Assembly: GCA_036346225.1 (NCBI GenBank)
Contig: JARFIW010000900.1
Location: 2,108,001-2,172,000, forward strand
Source: Platerodrilus igneus
Lineage: Eukaryota; Arthropoda; Insecta; Coleoptera; Lycidae
Direction: 5' to 3'
Length of the DNA: 64,000 bases
Part shown: positions 33,622-45,555 of the stretch, piece by piece
How positions within the stretch are numbered: the first letter of the stretch is position 1
How the letters are laid out: every line of letters begins with the position of its first letter
Translations under genes and position numbers: made by a program
The notes under the pieces: model-generated
Database searches by the model: none
What the model saw: only the letters and a program-made list of their open reading frames with translations
What the model was told of the DNA's origin: nothing

Positions 33622-34791
33622 AAAAGAAGAGTTATTAAGTTTCTCTTTGACTTCGCTCTTTGATTTCGTTAATTTGCATCGTTTACTACGTACAGAAATC
33701 TACTAACGAGCTTGTAAGTATTTAAAATTTATAAATTAAATAGTGCCGTGTTAGATTGTTGGCCTCAGCTTGAAACGCGAAAAGTGTCGAGTTTATATTT
33801 AACTGAGGTGCAGCAGATATTTTAACAAGCTCGTAAAGTAAAGTAAAGTAACGTAAATTAAATTCTGCAATAATAAAAAAGTGTAATATACTTAGATTTG
33901 GATGGATCTTGAATGAATAGCATGCAGCACAACTTAGATGGTGTTCATCTATAAATAGCTGGAGGCGGCAAGCAAAGCAGAACCACGAGACCAAGGGTGC
34001 AGGAACTTAACTTCATCGTCAACGGAGTAGGGATCTTCAAGAAATTCTAGGTAACGCATTAGAATTTGCTGTTTTATATAAACTACGAAAATTATTGTGA
34101 TGTGCAAGAGTGAACTTTGATGGTATTTTGCATTATTTTGCGTATTGAAATAATACGTATAACTTTGATTATGGTATTTGAATATAAATCTAAAGGTGTA
34201 TATAAAGCTTATTAACATTCCTCATGAATTACAAATTTTATTGTTAAGAGTACATGGGTTTTTTTGTGTTTATAGTAATAGTATGCAAAGTGAAAAGCAT
34301 ACATAAAAAAATAAACTGGGTTATCATGAGCTCACCATACTCCAGAGTGTAATAATTAGAAAAAAATATAAATGAGGTATTATTTAGGGCCCATTTACTC
34401 CTGTAACATTAAATGTGTTGGATATTTCAATTTAAAAATAAGGACTTTACAAAGATATCATTTATTAAGGTGTAACTTGAGCACCGAAATGTAGATAATC
34501 TTGAATTATTATTTGTAAATAGTGGTAAATAAATATTGTATGATTGTTGTATTATTTTGTGGTTTTATTGAGAGTGTGCGTGAACGGTAAAAAGTATGAT
34601 AGTAAATCTAGGTATCCAAGAGGAGGCCCAACTGAGCTAGCCAGGGAGCTGTTAAAGAAATCAATTAAAGTGATGGAAGCAGAATCTGGGTAAGAAATTT
34701 TTTTGAACATTTTCCTTTTGTGAAAATTTTTCTTTTTGGTAAATTAATAAATGCTCGAATGTTTTTTTTGAGAAAGTAATGAGCAAGAACT

Positions 34792-34876
34792 AAATTACAA
34801 GGCAATTTATGACGCCCAATTCGTGGGGCTCGAATGTTTTTTTTTACGCTGGCGAGGCTTTATAGAAGTTACACGG

Positions 34877-34880
<4 letters not shown>
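34792..34880 (+). repeat. PBS-like cassette at the end of Rep-2 D
   Basis: ATTACAAGGCA (LTR-terminus copy), spacer ATTTA, then 34810-34836 TGACGCCCAATTCGTGGGGC followed by TCGAATG. This matches the complement of the tRNA-Lys(CTT) 3' end well beyond 18 bases, with one substitution and one inserted base. A second LTR terminus GTTACACGGCA closes the block. Confidence 0.65.

Positions 34881-34914
<34 letters not shown>
34881..34914. repeat. (TA)n tract between Rep-2 D and Rep-2 F
   Basis: TA run at the point where two Rep-2 blocks of opposite orientation meet end to end. Confidence 0.97.
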
Positions 34915-34917
<3 letters not shown>

Positions 34918-34950
34918 TACGAGTTCTAATATGAAATAGGCCGGATCGCT

Positions 34951-35027
34951 AATTCGATCCCCACTGTTGGGTCGACATAATTACTCTGTAAATAAAGTTG
35001 GATTTAAGCCCGACGCTTGGGCTGCCA
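34951..35027 (-). repeat. Two PBS-like cassettes at the end of Rep-2 F
   Basis: On the minus strand 35027-35000 reads TGGCAGCCCAAGCGTCGGGC and 34977-34951 reads TGTCGACCCAACAGTGGGGA then TCGAATT, 50 bases apart. Both resemble the tRNA-Lys(CTT) primer site, including the CTCGAA extension. Confidence 0.6.
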
Positions 35028-36246
35028 TTATTCTCTGAGGTTACCTCTGGATTAAACTCCTCAAGACTTACTTTCGACATCAATACTTTGTTTATCCTCT
35101 GAAGATGCTCTTCCTTTTGGACGCCAAACTTCCAGCTTTTTGCACTGCTTCAAAATGCTGCTTCCTCAGGGACATACAACACGGCTTCTCAGCTGCTCTC
35201 TGAAATTACTACCCTACTATTCGATGAAAGAAAACTCGACTACAAAATGTTATCACAATTTATTCTAACAGAAAATTTAATACCAAAAAATTTTCTTCTT
35301 ATTATTATCGATTTACCCATAGATTACATCCTCACTTTAAAATAATTCATTTTATAACACATATTTTGAGATTGATCTATTTTTATCAATAACTATTGAA
35401 AGTAACTGGGCTTAACCAAAAACCTTACTTTAAATCCCTGGTCTAATAAAACCTCATAGTAAACCTTTTTGTACATGTGCTAACTTTTTTTTGCACTGAA
35501 AATCACCTAAACCCGTTTACTTTTTACATAAGCAAATATTACACAATCATTTTATAATACAAATTTCTACACCAACATATTTTCAAATAATTCATTATAA
35601 ATATTAAATATACAATTCTTTTGACTAGAGAATTTAACAAAATACACCCCAAAAAGCACATAATGTCATAACACCAAATAATAATCACAAAAGGCAAATG
35701 CTTTTACAAAAAAATCAGTTACCTGGAATGTAGCACAAACAAATATCTGCCATTAAACCATCGCTGACGTAGCTCTCATCAACGACTACACGTACAGGAA
35801 TCACGCCAAGTTAACTCACACCATCTGGGACAGCAATCATCTACCCAAATTTCTATTCATCCAATCTACGATAACTCCAATCCTCCATACATCTGATAAG
35901 TTCCAACAAAATCCACTACTCCATTTAAGTGCTCAAAAAAAAACCAACAACCAAAATAAAAAAGTAGTTCCTACTTACAGTTCAGCATACTTCGCTTTTT
36001 CAAAATACACGCTTTACTTCAGAAATCTAATTAAAATTTACAACGGCTATCGAATTCGTTGAAATCTCTCGCCAACTGATACCAACACAAGGATCTAAAA
36101 CACGCCTCGCGAATACGCATATATATGGTCACCTCACTCTAACTTACCTACGAAAATGTTCTGTCTTCTACTTTGTACCCCTCCTATATTCTCTGCCTGT
36201 TACCATTTCTTGTATGCTTGTCTAACCTGTATTTTATATCTCTTTT

Positions 36247-36256
36247 CCTTTATATA
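36247..36256 (-). promoter_or_regulatory. Probable LTR TATA box (Rep-2 F)
   Basis: TATATAAAGG on the minus strand, in the same relative place as the TATAAATAC boxes of copies C and D. Confidence 0.4.
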
Positions 36257-37140
36257 CCCTGTTTTCAAGTACGATAATATCTTAATATCTACCCTCTCTT
36301 GAGTATCGTCTATCCCCTTTCTATATGTGGAGTCCAACCAACTATCTCCGTTTCTCATATGCCCATTATATTACTCCTTGTAAAAGTCAACCACTCCACA
36401 TTTTACACCTAACACGCTGCATCTCCCTTCTATTTTTCCTTGTCTCCCCTAGTCGCTTCAAATAAATTTTGTCTCATTTTAATACATGCTAAAACACGGC
36501 CTCTCTATCTAATATCGATCCATATACGTATTCAATCTTCAACGCCCTACCTCAAATAGACTTGTTATTTGTTTATAGCGATCTTTTCAGTAGAAATCCT
36601 TGACAATTATCTTCTATCTTTTTAATTAATACCGCGAACATATTTTCAACGTTCAACTTTTACTAGAAATGTTTTGTTTGCTTGCACAGTCCTTCTTCGA
36701 ACTTTTAGCTGTTATAACTTGTTTATCGACAGCACTTAACCAATGTTAAAGTTTTATACTACACTATGCTAAATTATGTACACTTTGAATATGTCCACTT
36801 TATGTAATTAAACAATTCACCCTCCTAAATTATTGATTTTCACTATATACTGAATCTGAAAGCTTTCAGATTAATAAACCTACAAGCTACTTCTTTAAGA
36901 TACAAGTCTTTACACTACACTTTACGGAACTACATTTCCACCTAATATTTGTAATTAATATTTACAGTTATGTTACAACGACGCAAAATTGACCCTAAAG
37001 TTTATTGTAAATTGTAAATTCCGATACTATCGTTTTAAACAACGTCTTAAATTTTAATTGGCTTGTATATTCAAGGAGTACCCTGCCATAAATAATTATT
37101 ATCTGACTTATCTAACATCCATTATAACCTTTAAATTATA

Positions 37141-39085
37141 TTGCTGTGACAAATCTACACGTTGAAGTGTCACTATAAGACTGTTGTGAAACCTCTGAGT
37201 AGGAACGTCGCTAAAAGAGTGCTGTGACACGGTACAACAATGGGAAATTTGTAATTATTATCTTGCCTTTCTTTCTAACTTTTCTTTGCTTGGCCAGCAC
37301 AACGGACGTTATGAAATTTACAGAATGAAATAAAATCTCCAGAAAACATCTATACGGTCACAAATATTTTTCTTTAATACGAAACAGTTTGTAAAACAAT
37401 TCACATTTCCAGTCTATACAGAAAACAATCCAAATTCTTATCTAATATTTTCTCACAGATACACAAATAGGCAGATAATCTACCCAACCTTAATTTTCAC
37501 GCTTGTAAGACTGATTGGCCAATAATCCTTGAGAGCTAATTTATTTAGTAAAGGTCAAAGTACCTAGAATTCTACCTAAAAAGTTGCAGTAAATTATCCT
37601 TACACAAATAATAAAATGAGATCTTATTCTAAATTTAAATTACAAAATATACAATTATTTTGATCAATTAACTAACAAAGAACCAAAGTTTTATACCTGC
37701 CATGGTAAAATAGCGCTTATCCAACTCGTAATTAACGATTAAATACTTCCTAATTCCATTTTATATCGACGTTAAATTCCAGTTTATTAGTTTGTCCATA
37801 TTATTTTAAAACATCACTTAGAATATTAAATTTTTAAAGTGTATCTTGTTTTAGTTTTAATTAATTAACTTCACAATAGCTTTTGTATCAAAGAATGTTC
37901 AAATCTCCATAGCATTTTACAAAGCATCAAATAATTGCATTTGATTATTTACCCAAACGTATAAATTTTATTGCAACTATGCATGTTATTTCGCTTTACA
38001 ACCAAAAGCCAATCAATGACCGCGAATGAGTGAATTTTACATCGCTGACTTTGAAAAATGGAAACTCTTACATATTGCTTGGTAACGCTTTTATATTAAA
38101 ATTTTAATTACGTCACTTTTTCCATACTATTCCAAATTTAATTCAAAGAATTACTCACTTGGGTGAAGTAATTTTACCGGAAATAGCACGTTTTAATGGT
38201 CTAATTAGCGTCAACTATGATTTATGTTTTATTGTAAAACGCGCTGTTAATCCTTGTCTAATGTACAAAGTTATCTGCTACTATCTCCTTCTATCATATT
38301 GTTATACGTAAGGCAATTAAAAGTATAGACCTCGCGTTATCTAATCTCTACTGCATTTTACGATTCTTTAACAACCTTGGGATTCTTTGTATCGACGCTT
38401 AATAATTAATTACCTTTTAAAATATTTTTAGTAAAGGTGGCGCATACGATTCTGAATAAAGAAGGTTCTAGATTACTACTTAAAACTGATAAAGTGTTAT
38501 TTCGAACAAAATAAATGTTAGTTTGTTTTACATGAAATTGCGTTAAACTTAATACTATTCTATGCCATTTACTGCGAATGAAGTGGTAATAAAATAAATG
38601 GTTTTGTACATGCATTTAAGTTCGCTTATACGGCGATTGAAACATCTTCTAATGCATCTTTATGCACAGCAAATTAATTACATGTATATCTTAAAAATGA
38701 AAACTTGTTTTCAGTAATACGCGAAGAAATTAAACGCGTTTGCCTTCTTTATGGTTGATTAATTTAAAACTCTTACAATGAAATTAAATGATTTCTATAC
38801 ACGAAAATATTTTTGTTTTGTACACGAATGAATTTAAACACTTTTTTATTTTATATCATAAAATGTTTATTTACACATACGGGAAACCATCCAGTACTTT
38901 AAAAGTACATGCGATTATTTTTTAGTCTACACGGAAATATATTTCGCTTTGCTTTTATATCTACACACGGAAAATTTAATCGTATAATTAATAAGAGCTT
39001 TGTCTTTTAATGGCAAAGAAGTACGCTGGCATTATAAAGAGTAGCGACATCAAGTATTTGGAAATTTAAATATTTTTCTGTTTAC
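37141..39085 (-). mobile_element. Rep-1 copy E, minus strand
   Basis: Minus-strand counterpart of copy B: shared ATATTTTCGTGTATAGA (near 38805), AAGCAAAGAAAAG near the 3' end (37290), and terminal CACAGCACTCTTTTAG..TTGTCACAGCA. Two PBS-like units on the minus strand: 37211-37192 and 37171-37154. Non-coding; the 5' border next to the microsatellite at 39149 is uncertain. Confidence 0.5.
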
Positions 39086-39148
39086 TTCTACTTGGGTGCG
39101 TTTTATTTATGGAATTTGGGTTTCAAAGATTTGTTTATCATATGGAAA

Positions 39149-39312
39149 CACACGCATACACGCACGCACGCACGCACGCGGGCACGCACGCACGCACACC
39201 CACACGCGCACGCACGCACGCACCCACGCATGCACACACGCATGCACGCACGCATGCACCCACACACACACGCACACGCGCACGCTCACGCGCACGCACG
39301 TGCACACACACA
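39149..39312. repeat. (CACG)n / (AC)n microsatellite
   Basis: About 160 bases of CACG/CGCA repeats with AC-rich parts. All six-frame openings here (His-Ala-Arg-Thr or Cys-Val runs) are spurious. Confidence 0.97.
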
Positions 39313-39329
39313 TATGTATAAATATTTTA

Positions 39330-41150
39330 GCTAGTAATTACACAATGTATATATAATACAGCATATTCAAATTTGTATGAAATTAAATTCCCCCGGAGCG
39401 TTAAATCCTCTCAAATTGTAATGCACCAACTTACTGTGTTCGTTGTTTAATTGTCGGTAGCACTTTTGTTGACAAGGCGCCGGTATCTTTTATATCGGTA
39501 GAGGAACATGGTTACAAAGGATGGTGGATCACTGCGCCGACTCTCGCAATTCTACACTAACACGTCTGCTTTCGAGGAAGACCGAACTATCGCACCTCCC
39601 TTTTTTTTTAAATAAAATGGCACCTAAGCAGTGAGGCATCAGTTTGAATGTAAAATGTTTCCTCAAAATTTAGTGAGATTAGGATGGAGGTAAAGGTAAT
39701 TAAGAGTTAGAAGAGTTAGAGCCGTTGTGCAACAATCCATCGACAGAGAGAGAAGAAATAGCCATAGGTAAATGTGGACGATTATCCAAAGGTTTAGCTT
39801 TGATCTGAATTAGAAAGGTGAAAAGCATAAACGATTTTCAACCACTTTGATCATTTAAGTGGGGTTGTACAACACATTTCAGTAACAGAAACAGAAATGT
39901 GTGTTGATGATACGTTAGTAGAGACAAAATAGGATTTTTTCTCAAGGTCTTTGTGTGTGTGTGTGTGTGTGTTTGTGTTTTGTTGTTTATTGTTAATGTT
40001 CGTGTGTGCCTTTGTGTGTGTTGGTGTATGTTTGTGTGCTTGTGTTTTGTTCGTCTTGTCTGGTATTATCCCTTCTAAGTCCCCAACCATCGGCAGCGGA
40101 AAATCCAAGACTAAGAGTTCAGCACAAACGATACATATTCTGGCTATCGGCAGCCAGAAACCAGGAGGCTCACGCGCAGTTTTAATTGTATGTGAAATTG
40201 TGTGAATGAATGTGAATTGTGGGTGCGGATTTTTGTTTCCTTGTTTGCCAAAAGGTTTGACGCATATCCTACTTTCTACTTACAATTTGTTGTCCCATAG
40301 TATGGTTGAACAACTATATCTGTTTGTTTCTATGATTTGCGCTTAAATAAGTATAGGAGTGAATTTTACACAAATTCTGGAGTTTGCCATATTTAGTGTA
40401 GATATTTTTAGTTTTTTTTTAGGATAAGTTAAGTGTTAGTTAAAAACTGTTAATCTATTAATCTAATCCTACGTGTTAGTGTTTGATTATATTGAGATTT
40501 ATTACTATTTGTATAAAAAGTCGATGCACAAATCACTTCTATAGTTTTTAGGTCTTACCTAGTGGTTTGTAGTATTAGGTAATTTTTGCTTTATCGTTGG
40601 GCCTTTGGCAGCGTGACTACTAGTAGGTTTCAGCGGTATCACCACTGGTAGTTTCAGGAAATATCGATTACGTGTTGTCTCGCTTTTGTTGTATTTAAGC
40701 TGTGTTTATCTACATACCAATATGACAATTGCACCAATCGATTCACCATGCTCAAATACAGAAATAACTATCTTTGTAAAATTTGGACATCTGTAACCTC
40801 TCTCGTGCTGCCATCAAAAAACAATTTTTTGGACATAATGTCAAAAATCGCGATTATCTTGCAGCCATAATTTAAAAAAAATTTTCGGAAAATCTCCCAT
40901 TAATAAAGACTGGTGGTTTTGATTGACTGACCACGAACCGTATAAAAGTTTTCATAGCAATATCTTTATAAACAATAAATTTACAAATTTTGTCTTAAGC
41001 ATGCATTCATACATTACAGAGCTAGTTTTCCACTCGTCCAGAAACGGTTTAGGTAGGTTTAACAGATATTAAACCAATGTATACACTCTTACACAATAAT
41101 ATTCGCAAATTTTAACACAACTTAAACTGACTATAATGGCATATTTCCAT
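39330..41150. other. No gene recognised
   Basis: AT-rich sequence without a recognisable coding region or known element end. It contains a short (GT)n-rich stretch at 39953-40045. Confidence 0.5.
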
Positions 41151-41203
41151 GCATTTTGTGGATATTAATAATCAGATAGATGGCAAATGAATTCATTTGT
41201 CCA
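41151..41203. repeat. 53-base repeat with central palindrome, copy 1
   Basis: Matches 42410-42462 at 50 of 53 positions in the same orientation. Contains the perfect 16-base palindrome CAAATGAATTCATTTG (41184-41199). Confidence 0.85.
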
Positions 41204-41274
41204 TCTTATGGTGCTTAACGAAAGTATTCACATAATGTTTGATACAAAGTAGATATCAATTACATCGATTACAT

Positions 41275-41480
41275 TAATTAATACTGGATGGAACAAGATG
41301 TTGTCAGGTCGGTGGCACGCATCCTCCACCCTCATCCTCCTTCTTACTCAGAAGGAAGAGGATCAGTGAGTAGGACGAGTTAGAACAACGAGCGAGAAGG
41401 GCGGGTGTGAGAATGAGGGTGAGTGAGAAGGACGCGCGCCACCGACTTAACCCAAAAATTTACTCCATCTAGTAGTAATT
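41275..41480. mobile_element. Small foldback element
   Basis: Outer arms AATTAATACTGGATGG..TCGGTGGC and GCCACCGAC..CCATCTAGTAGTAATT are imperfect inverse copies of about 45 bases. Inner arms CACCCTCATCC..CTTACTC / GAATGAGGGTGAGTGAGAAGG extend the stem. About 206 bases, non-coding, locally GC-rich in an AT-rich region. Confidence 0.75.
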
Positions 41481-42409
41481 AACGTAATCAACCTCGCGCG
41501 TCTAATACTCCGGCTACACCGTATATTCCCGGTCACCTAGGTCTCCCACTCCATAATGTTAATAATAAAAATTGCTATGTGATTTATTAATAAGGACCAA
41601 TCTTGTTTCCTTTCTTATACAAAAGCTATTTAAATATCATGAACTAGTAATTCTTTTCTGAGAAATCTTCGACTATGATGGTATTGATGTCTATAGGAAT
41701 ATGGTTTAGTAAAAAAATTGTATGTATTTTTTTTTAAAGTGAGCGATATCCCATATCAGTTCAATTTTACTTAAAAAATGTCCACTTTTACTTTATGAAT
41801 TACTTTCATCACTGGGAGAATAGTTTCTATAGCTTAACTTAATTTCAACAAATAATTTATGACGCAAATAATATTTAAATTATTAATGTGGGAAGACACA
41901 AAAGAATGTTTTTAACAATAGACGTGCCTGTTGGTAATTAACAAAATTAGAATGATTAATATATAGTTGCACCTATAACCATTGTTTAACATGACATAAT
42001 GGAGATTAATTTTAACTTTGTGCTGCAATATCCCCATATTAAAAGCATAGTTTTAGGCTGCACAGGTAAATAACATCACATTTATTTCAAACTATTTTAA
42101 AATTAATATATGCTTATTTTTAACTAAATTGTTTGAACTTTCTTTCCTTTTTTTGTTGATTGCTATTAACAACTGGTTAAAACAAAACTCTGGATATTAA
42201 ACAGAAGTTCAATTGTTTAAAAACAATGAGTAATAAATCATAAAAAGATTAAATAGACTGAACTAGATTTAAATTCCACTAAATATTATTCTATTATACA
42301 ATTTTCAAGTTTATTATATTGTTCAGTGCTCATAAATTTATTTACTCGACTGTTTATTAACTATTGTTTATATTAGGAGGTGCAGGTTTTATGCTATAAA
42401 TTAATCAAG

Positions 42410-42462
42410 GCATTTTGTGGATATTCATTATCAAATAGATGGCAAATGAATTCATTTGTCCA
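42410..42462. repeat. 53-base repeat with central palindrome, copy 2
   Basis: See 41151-41203; the palindrome CAAATGAATTCATTTG is at 42443-42458 and unchanged. No feature is recognised between the copies other than the foldback element, nor from here to 43630. Confidence 0.85.
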
Positions 42463-43629
42463 CGCCAGCAATCTGCGAGTGGCACTAAACGTTGCCGCCT
42501 AACCAAGTGCAAGATGCATTTGATTTTCTGTGTATTCCAATAATTGTAATCAGATTAAATTAATATTATGTCAGATTAAATGTTTTAATATAGCGCTCAT
42601 TAGATTTCTAATAATAATTTCCTTAAATTTGTTAATATTAATTTCACTGAACTTATTAAAAAATAATTTAAATGGTTTGCGAATTTTAATTTATATAAAT
42701 TGTCAAGTTTAATCTCACTAACGTAAATGTAATAAATATTTATTCTGGACATTCAGCGTCGAAAAACCTACGAGTTTATGGGCTCAAATATCATGCTTAA
42801 TTTTTCAATTTACCGTTCTTTACACATGAGTTAAAGAAACGTCGAGAATGATGTACTTCGAATAGCCTATTTATGGATTAACTTTGTTTCGATTTACTAA
42901 AATGAAATGCACATCAAGTCCGTGTAGATGGTTCCCAGTAAAAATTCAGCATATTATGCAATAAAATGTGGACAGTACGCTGACGTCATTTGTTTGTTGA
43001 GGGTTGCAGGCCGACACATCTGGTTTCGACAAGGTGTTTGTTTCAATGAAGTTTAAAGTGCCAGTTTGCAAGGTAAGAGTTTTTCTATACATTTGACCTG
43101 ACTAAAACTGTTCGTATAACTTACCAGCGGGGCAGTTGATTGAAAACAACATTGTAGCATTTTATTACTTTTCTTTTACAATGTAATTATGAAAAGTTTT
43201 GCTATTTGGAATTTACCATAGTATGAATTATGGATTATTATTATTATTTCAAATTATTATGATTAAGAATATCCTTATTTAGTCCTAACAAAATATTTCA
43301 TTTAAATTCAGTTACACCTCAAGTAATTACCAGAACTAATTTTATTTGTCTTTGAATATTTAATACAATTTTGTAAACCAAATTAACAAATCTGTGTATT
43401 TTGGGTAATTAATTCAGAAAGCCACATAGACATGTTTAGTACATTATTAATATTTTTTTATTCCTAGTAAAGACAGTCATGATATTCATAAGTAATACCT
43501 GAGTCTAAAAGATTAGACCACATTATTGATGTATATTTTGTTTATAAAATTTTATTACAAAGAAAGCTAAATTTAATTAAAGAATAATTATTAATTTCAT
43601 TTGAGTAATTATTTTATGTTGGACAAGTG

Positions 43630-44700
43630 GGTTCAAGGAAATGAAAGAGCAGGTTTTCCACAAGATACAGAACTTTTATTATATATTTTTTATTATATAT
43701 TTTTGAAAAAGATGAAATGGAAGAACAGTCTGATCTTCCAAACTGTATAGACTATTATAAAGATTTGTATTACCGAGTAGAAGTTAACTTTGTGGATAGA
43801 TGTATTCCTAATGATGTTGGTTTTACTATGGAATTGTCACAGCGAATGATTTATGATCAATTCGCTCGGGCTGTAGCACAGAGGGTTGATGCAGATCCGT
43901 ATATATTTCAATTTTTCAAATGTCAAAGTTATAAAGATAGTCCTGGTCATCCATTAAGATGTACATATGAAGGTACATTAAAAAATCTTCTACTATGTTC
44001 GAAGTCTTATAAAACACCAAAGAAAATTTTTTATCAACAGCTTAGCATTCGAGTTAATGAATTAGAAAATAAACGACAATTTAAATGTATATGGGTGGGA
44101 ATGAAGTTAAAAGAAGAGAAGGAATTAACATTATATCCCAACAAAGGAGGCACTGTAGGAAATCTTTTAGAAGAAGCTAAAAAACAAATAGAATTTATTA
44201 AAGGCGGTAGTGGAAAATGAAGGTTAGTTGAAGTAAATTGTTCTAAGGTAGCTTATGGGCCAAAGGAAGATGCTCCACTGGAGTCGTTATCTTTTGCAGG
44301 AGCCAAAACATACAGGATAGAGGAAATATCTAATGAGACTCATGGATGATGAGATGTTAGTTTCATGTGCTCATTTTCAAAAGGAAATATTTTCCACCTT
44401 TGGAATACCATTTTTTGTCAAAATTAAACTTGGTGAACAATTTAATAAAGTGAAAGAACGTATACAAAAGAATCTGTGTGTACCAGAAAAGGAGTGGGAA
44501 AAGTTTAAATTTACTATTGTTTCATTGGGAAAACCTCTTTTTATTGACGAAGATGATTTTCTTATGAATTTGCAAGATTTTAGAGGTAATCCTACCACCA
44601 ATGCTAATGTAAAACCTTGGTTGAGATTGGAGCACGTGCATAAAGCACCAAAACGAGCAATATTTAATTATTTGGAAAGTCTATTAAGATATACAACTAA
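43630..44700 (+). pseudogene. Usp7: USP7 (HAUSP) processed pseudogene, C-terminal half
   Basis: Intron-less copy of the C-terminal ubiquitin-like tandem domains of ubiquitin-specific protease 7, which in the parent enzyme activate the catalytic domain. The relic opens with NERAGFPQDTELLLYI (about 43640), loses a segment, and resumes at the frame with MEEQSDLPNC (43717), containing MIYDQFARAVAQR, YEGTLKNLL and FKCIWVGMKL. Damage: an in-frame TGA at 44218 (after GGSGK), a frameshift at about 44330 before DDEMLVSCAHFQKEIFSTFG, and a one-base shift near 44675. In the shifted frame the expected ending KSIKIYN and stop (44698-44700) are seen. No catalytic domain, so 5' truncated. No poly-A tail or target duplication was identified. 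Confidence 0.9.
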
Positions 44701-44904
44701 GAATGGTTCCATAATGCAAGTGGTGATTGTACATTATTAAAGTTGGCATCAACTAAACACCATCGTAATTATTGTTTTGATTGTTTTTGCTGTTTCCTAA
44801 CAATTAGAATATAATATTGTATTTGTTCAAGGATAGGGTAACCGAGTTAAAAAGTAAAAATGCATCAATACTCTTGTATAAAAATCACGTTTTTGGCAGT
44901 GACT
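44701..44904. other. 3' flank of the USP7 relic
   Basis: May include remnants of its 3' untranslated region; nothing else recognised. Confidence 0.4.
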
Positions 44905-45378
44905 TGGTAAGGAAGCACTAGACAGCACTTTCAAGAAATTTAATGCTTAAACTTGTTTATATAATAGTGTTTAAATTATTGATATTAATTACTATTCTTT
45001 TTCTGTATGGTGTAAGGTAGCAAGAGTGCATCTCTTGTGTCCTTCATTATTCTATTTATACTATTTTTACGGCTCCTGCTTTAGCAGTATATACGATATT
45101 TCCCTCTAAGGACTTCCAAGTCCTCCCTTAGGGCGAATCCGTGATTAATATTCAGGGACTTAGTGGCGCCTCTTCGCACCCCTATTTTGTATTTTAGAGT
45201 CAGTAAGTAGACAATATTTTTGTCGTAAAACCCACGACCATTCCTCATAAGCTCTACTCGAGGAATAGACCCCCTAGCTTAGTCGAAAGATTCTCGAGAT
45301 CCCTGCATCTTAAAGAGACCACTCCCTCAAATCCACTTGAGCACACCATATGGTCCCTGATTTATTAAATTTGTAATA
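44905..45378 (+). repeat. Retrotransposon J, 5' LTR
   Basis: Direct repeat of 48184-48553. Begins TGGTAAGGAAGCACTAGACAG (TGTAAGGGAACACTAGACGG in the 3' copy). Shared blocks include TTTAAATTATTGATATTAAT and AAGGACTTCCAAGTCCTCCC. Ends near GTAATACT just before the PBS array. About 470 bases; the copies differ by substitutions and small indels, so the insertion is not recent. Confidence 0.82.
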
Positions 45379-45380
45379 CT

Positions 45381-45555
45381 TGCTCCTAGAACGTGGGGCT
45401 AGATTGTTTACGTGGTCCGATTGTTTTATTTACGCCCAAAACGTGGCTAGATTGTTTTACTTACGCCCAAAACATAGCATTCGATTGTTTTACCAGCACC
45501 CAGAATATGGGACTTTGATTGTTCTACTCGTGCCTAATGTGAGAGGTTTCGATTG
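45381..45555 (+). repeat. Array of five to six PBS-like units
   Basis: 45381-45406 (..AGAACGTGGGGCTAGATTG), a partial unit at 45410-45423, then 45431-45454 (TACGCCCAAAACGTGGCTAG), 45462-45487, 45494-45521 and 45530-45555, with a period of 31-36 bases. The consensus is close to TGGCGCCCAACGTGGGGCTC followed by GATTG, the complement of tRNA-Lys(CTT). Each unit is preceded by TTTACT-like bases resembling the LTR end. It sits exactly where a single primer binding site would be expected. Confidence 0.7.

Larger units (their letters stand above)
32710..34880 (+). mobile_element. Rep-2 copy D: LTR-like block
   Basis: Aligns with copy C: start with AAAGGTTAAATTTAGG, TATA box 33613-33621, CATGAGCTCACCATACTCCAG at 34325, a stretch with TATCCAAGAGGAGGC at 34613, and PBS-like cassettes at the end. 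Ends ..GTTACACGGCA at 34880, followed by a TA tract. No coding sequence. Confidence 0.55.
34915..37140 (-). mobile_element. Rep-2 copy F, minus strand
   Basis: Reading minus from 37140: AAAGGTTATAATGGATGTTA start, TATATAAAGG box (36256-36247), GTAAAAAGTAAACGGG (compare AGAGTAAACGGGTC in copy C at 8560), ATTAGACCAGGGATTTAAAG, and two PBS-like cassettes near 35027 and 34977. Non-coding. Follows Rep-1 copy E directly on the minus strand. Confidence 0.55.

Noticed and set aside
39107..39356. Overlapping long frames rich in His/Thr/Ala/Arg or Cys/Val on both strands
   Set aside because: All come from the CACG/AC microsatellite; no conserved domain.
43030..43080. Possible first exon with splice donor (TTTGCAAGGTAAGAG) upstream of the USP7 relic
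   Set aside because: A short good-looking donor alone; no acceptor or coding continuity could be shown.
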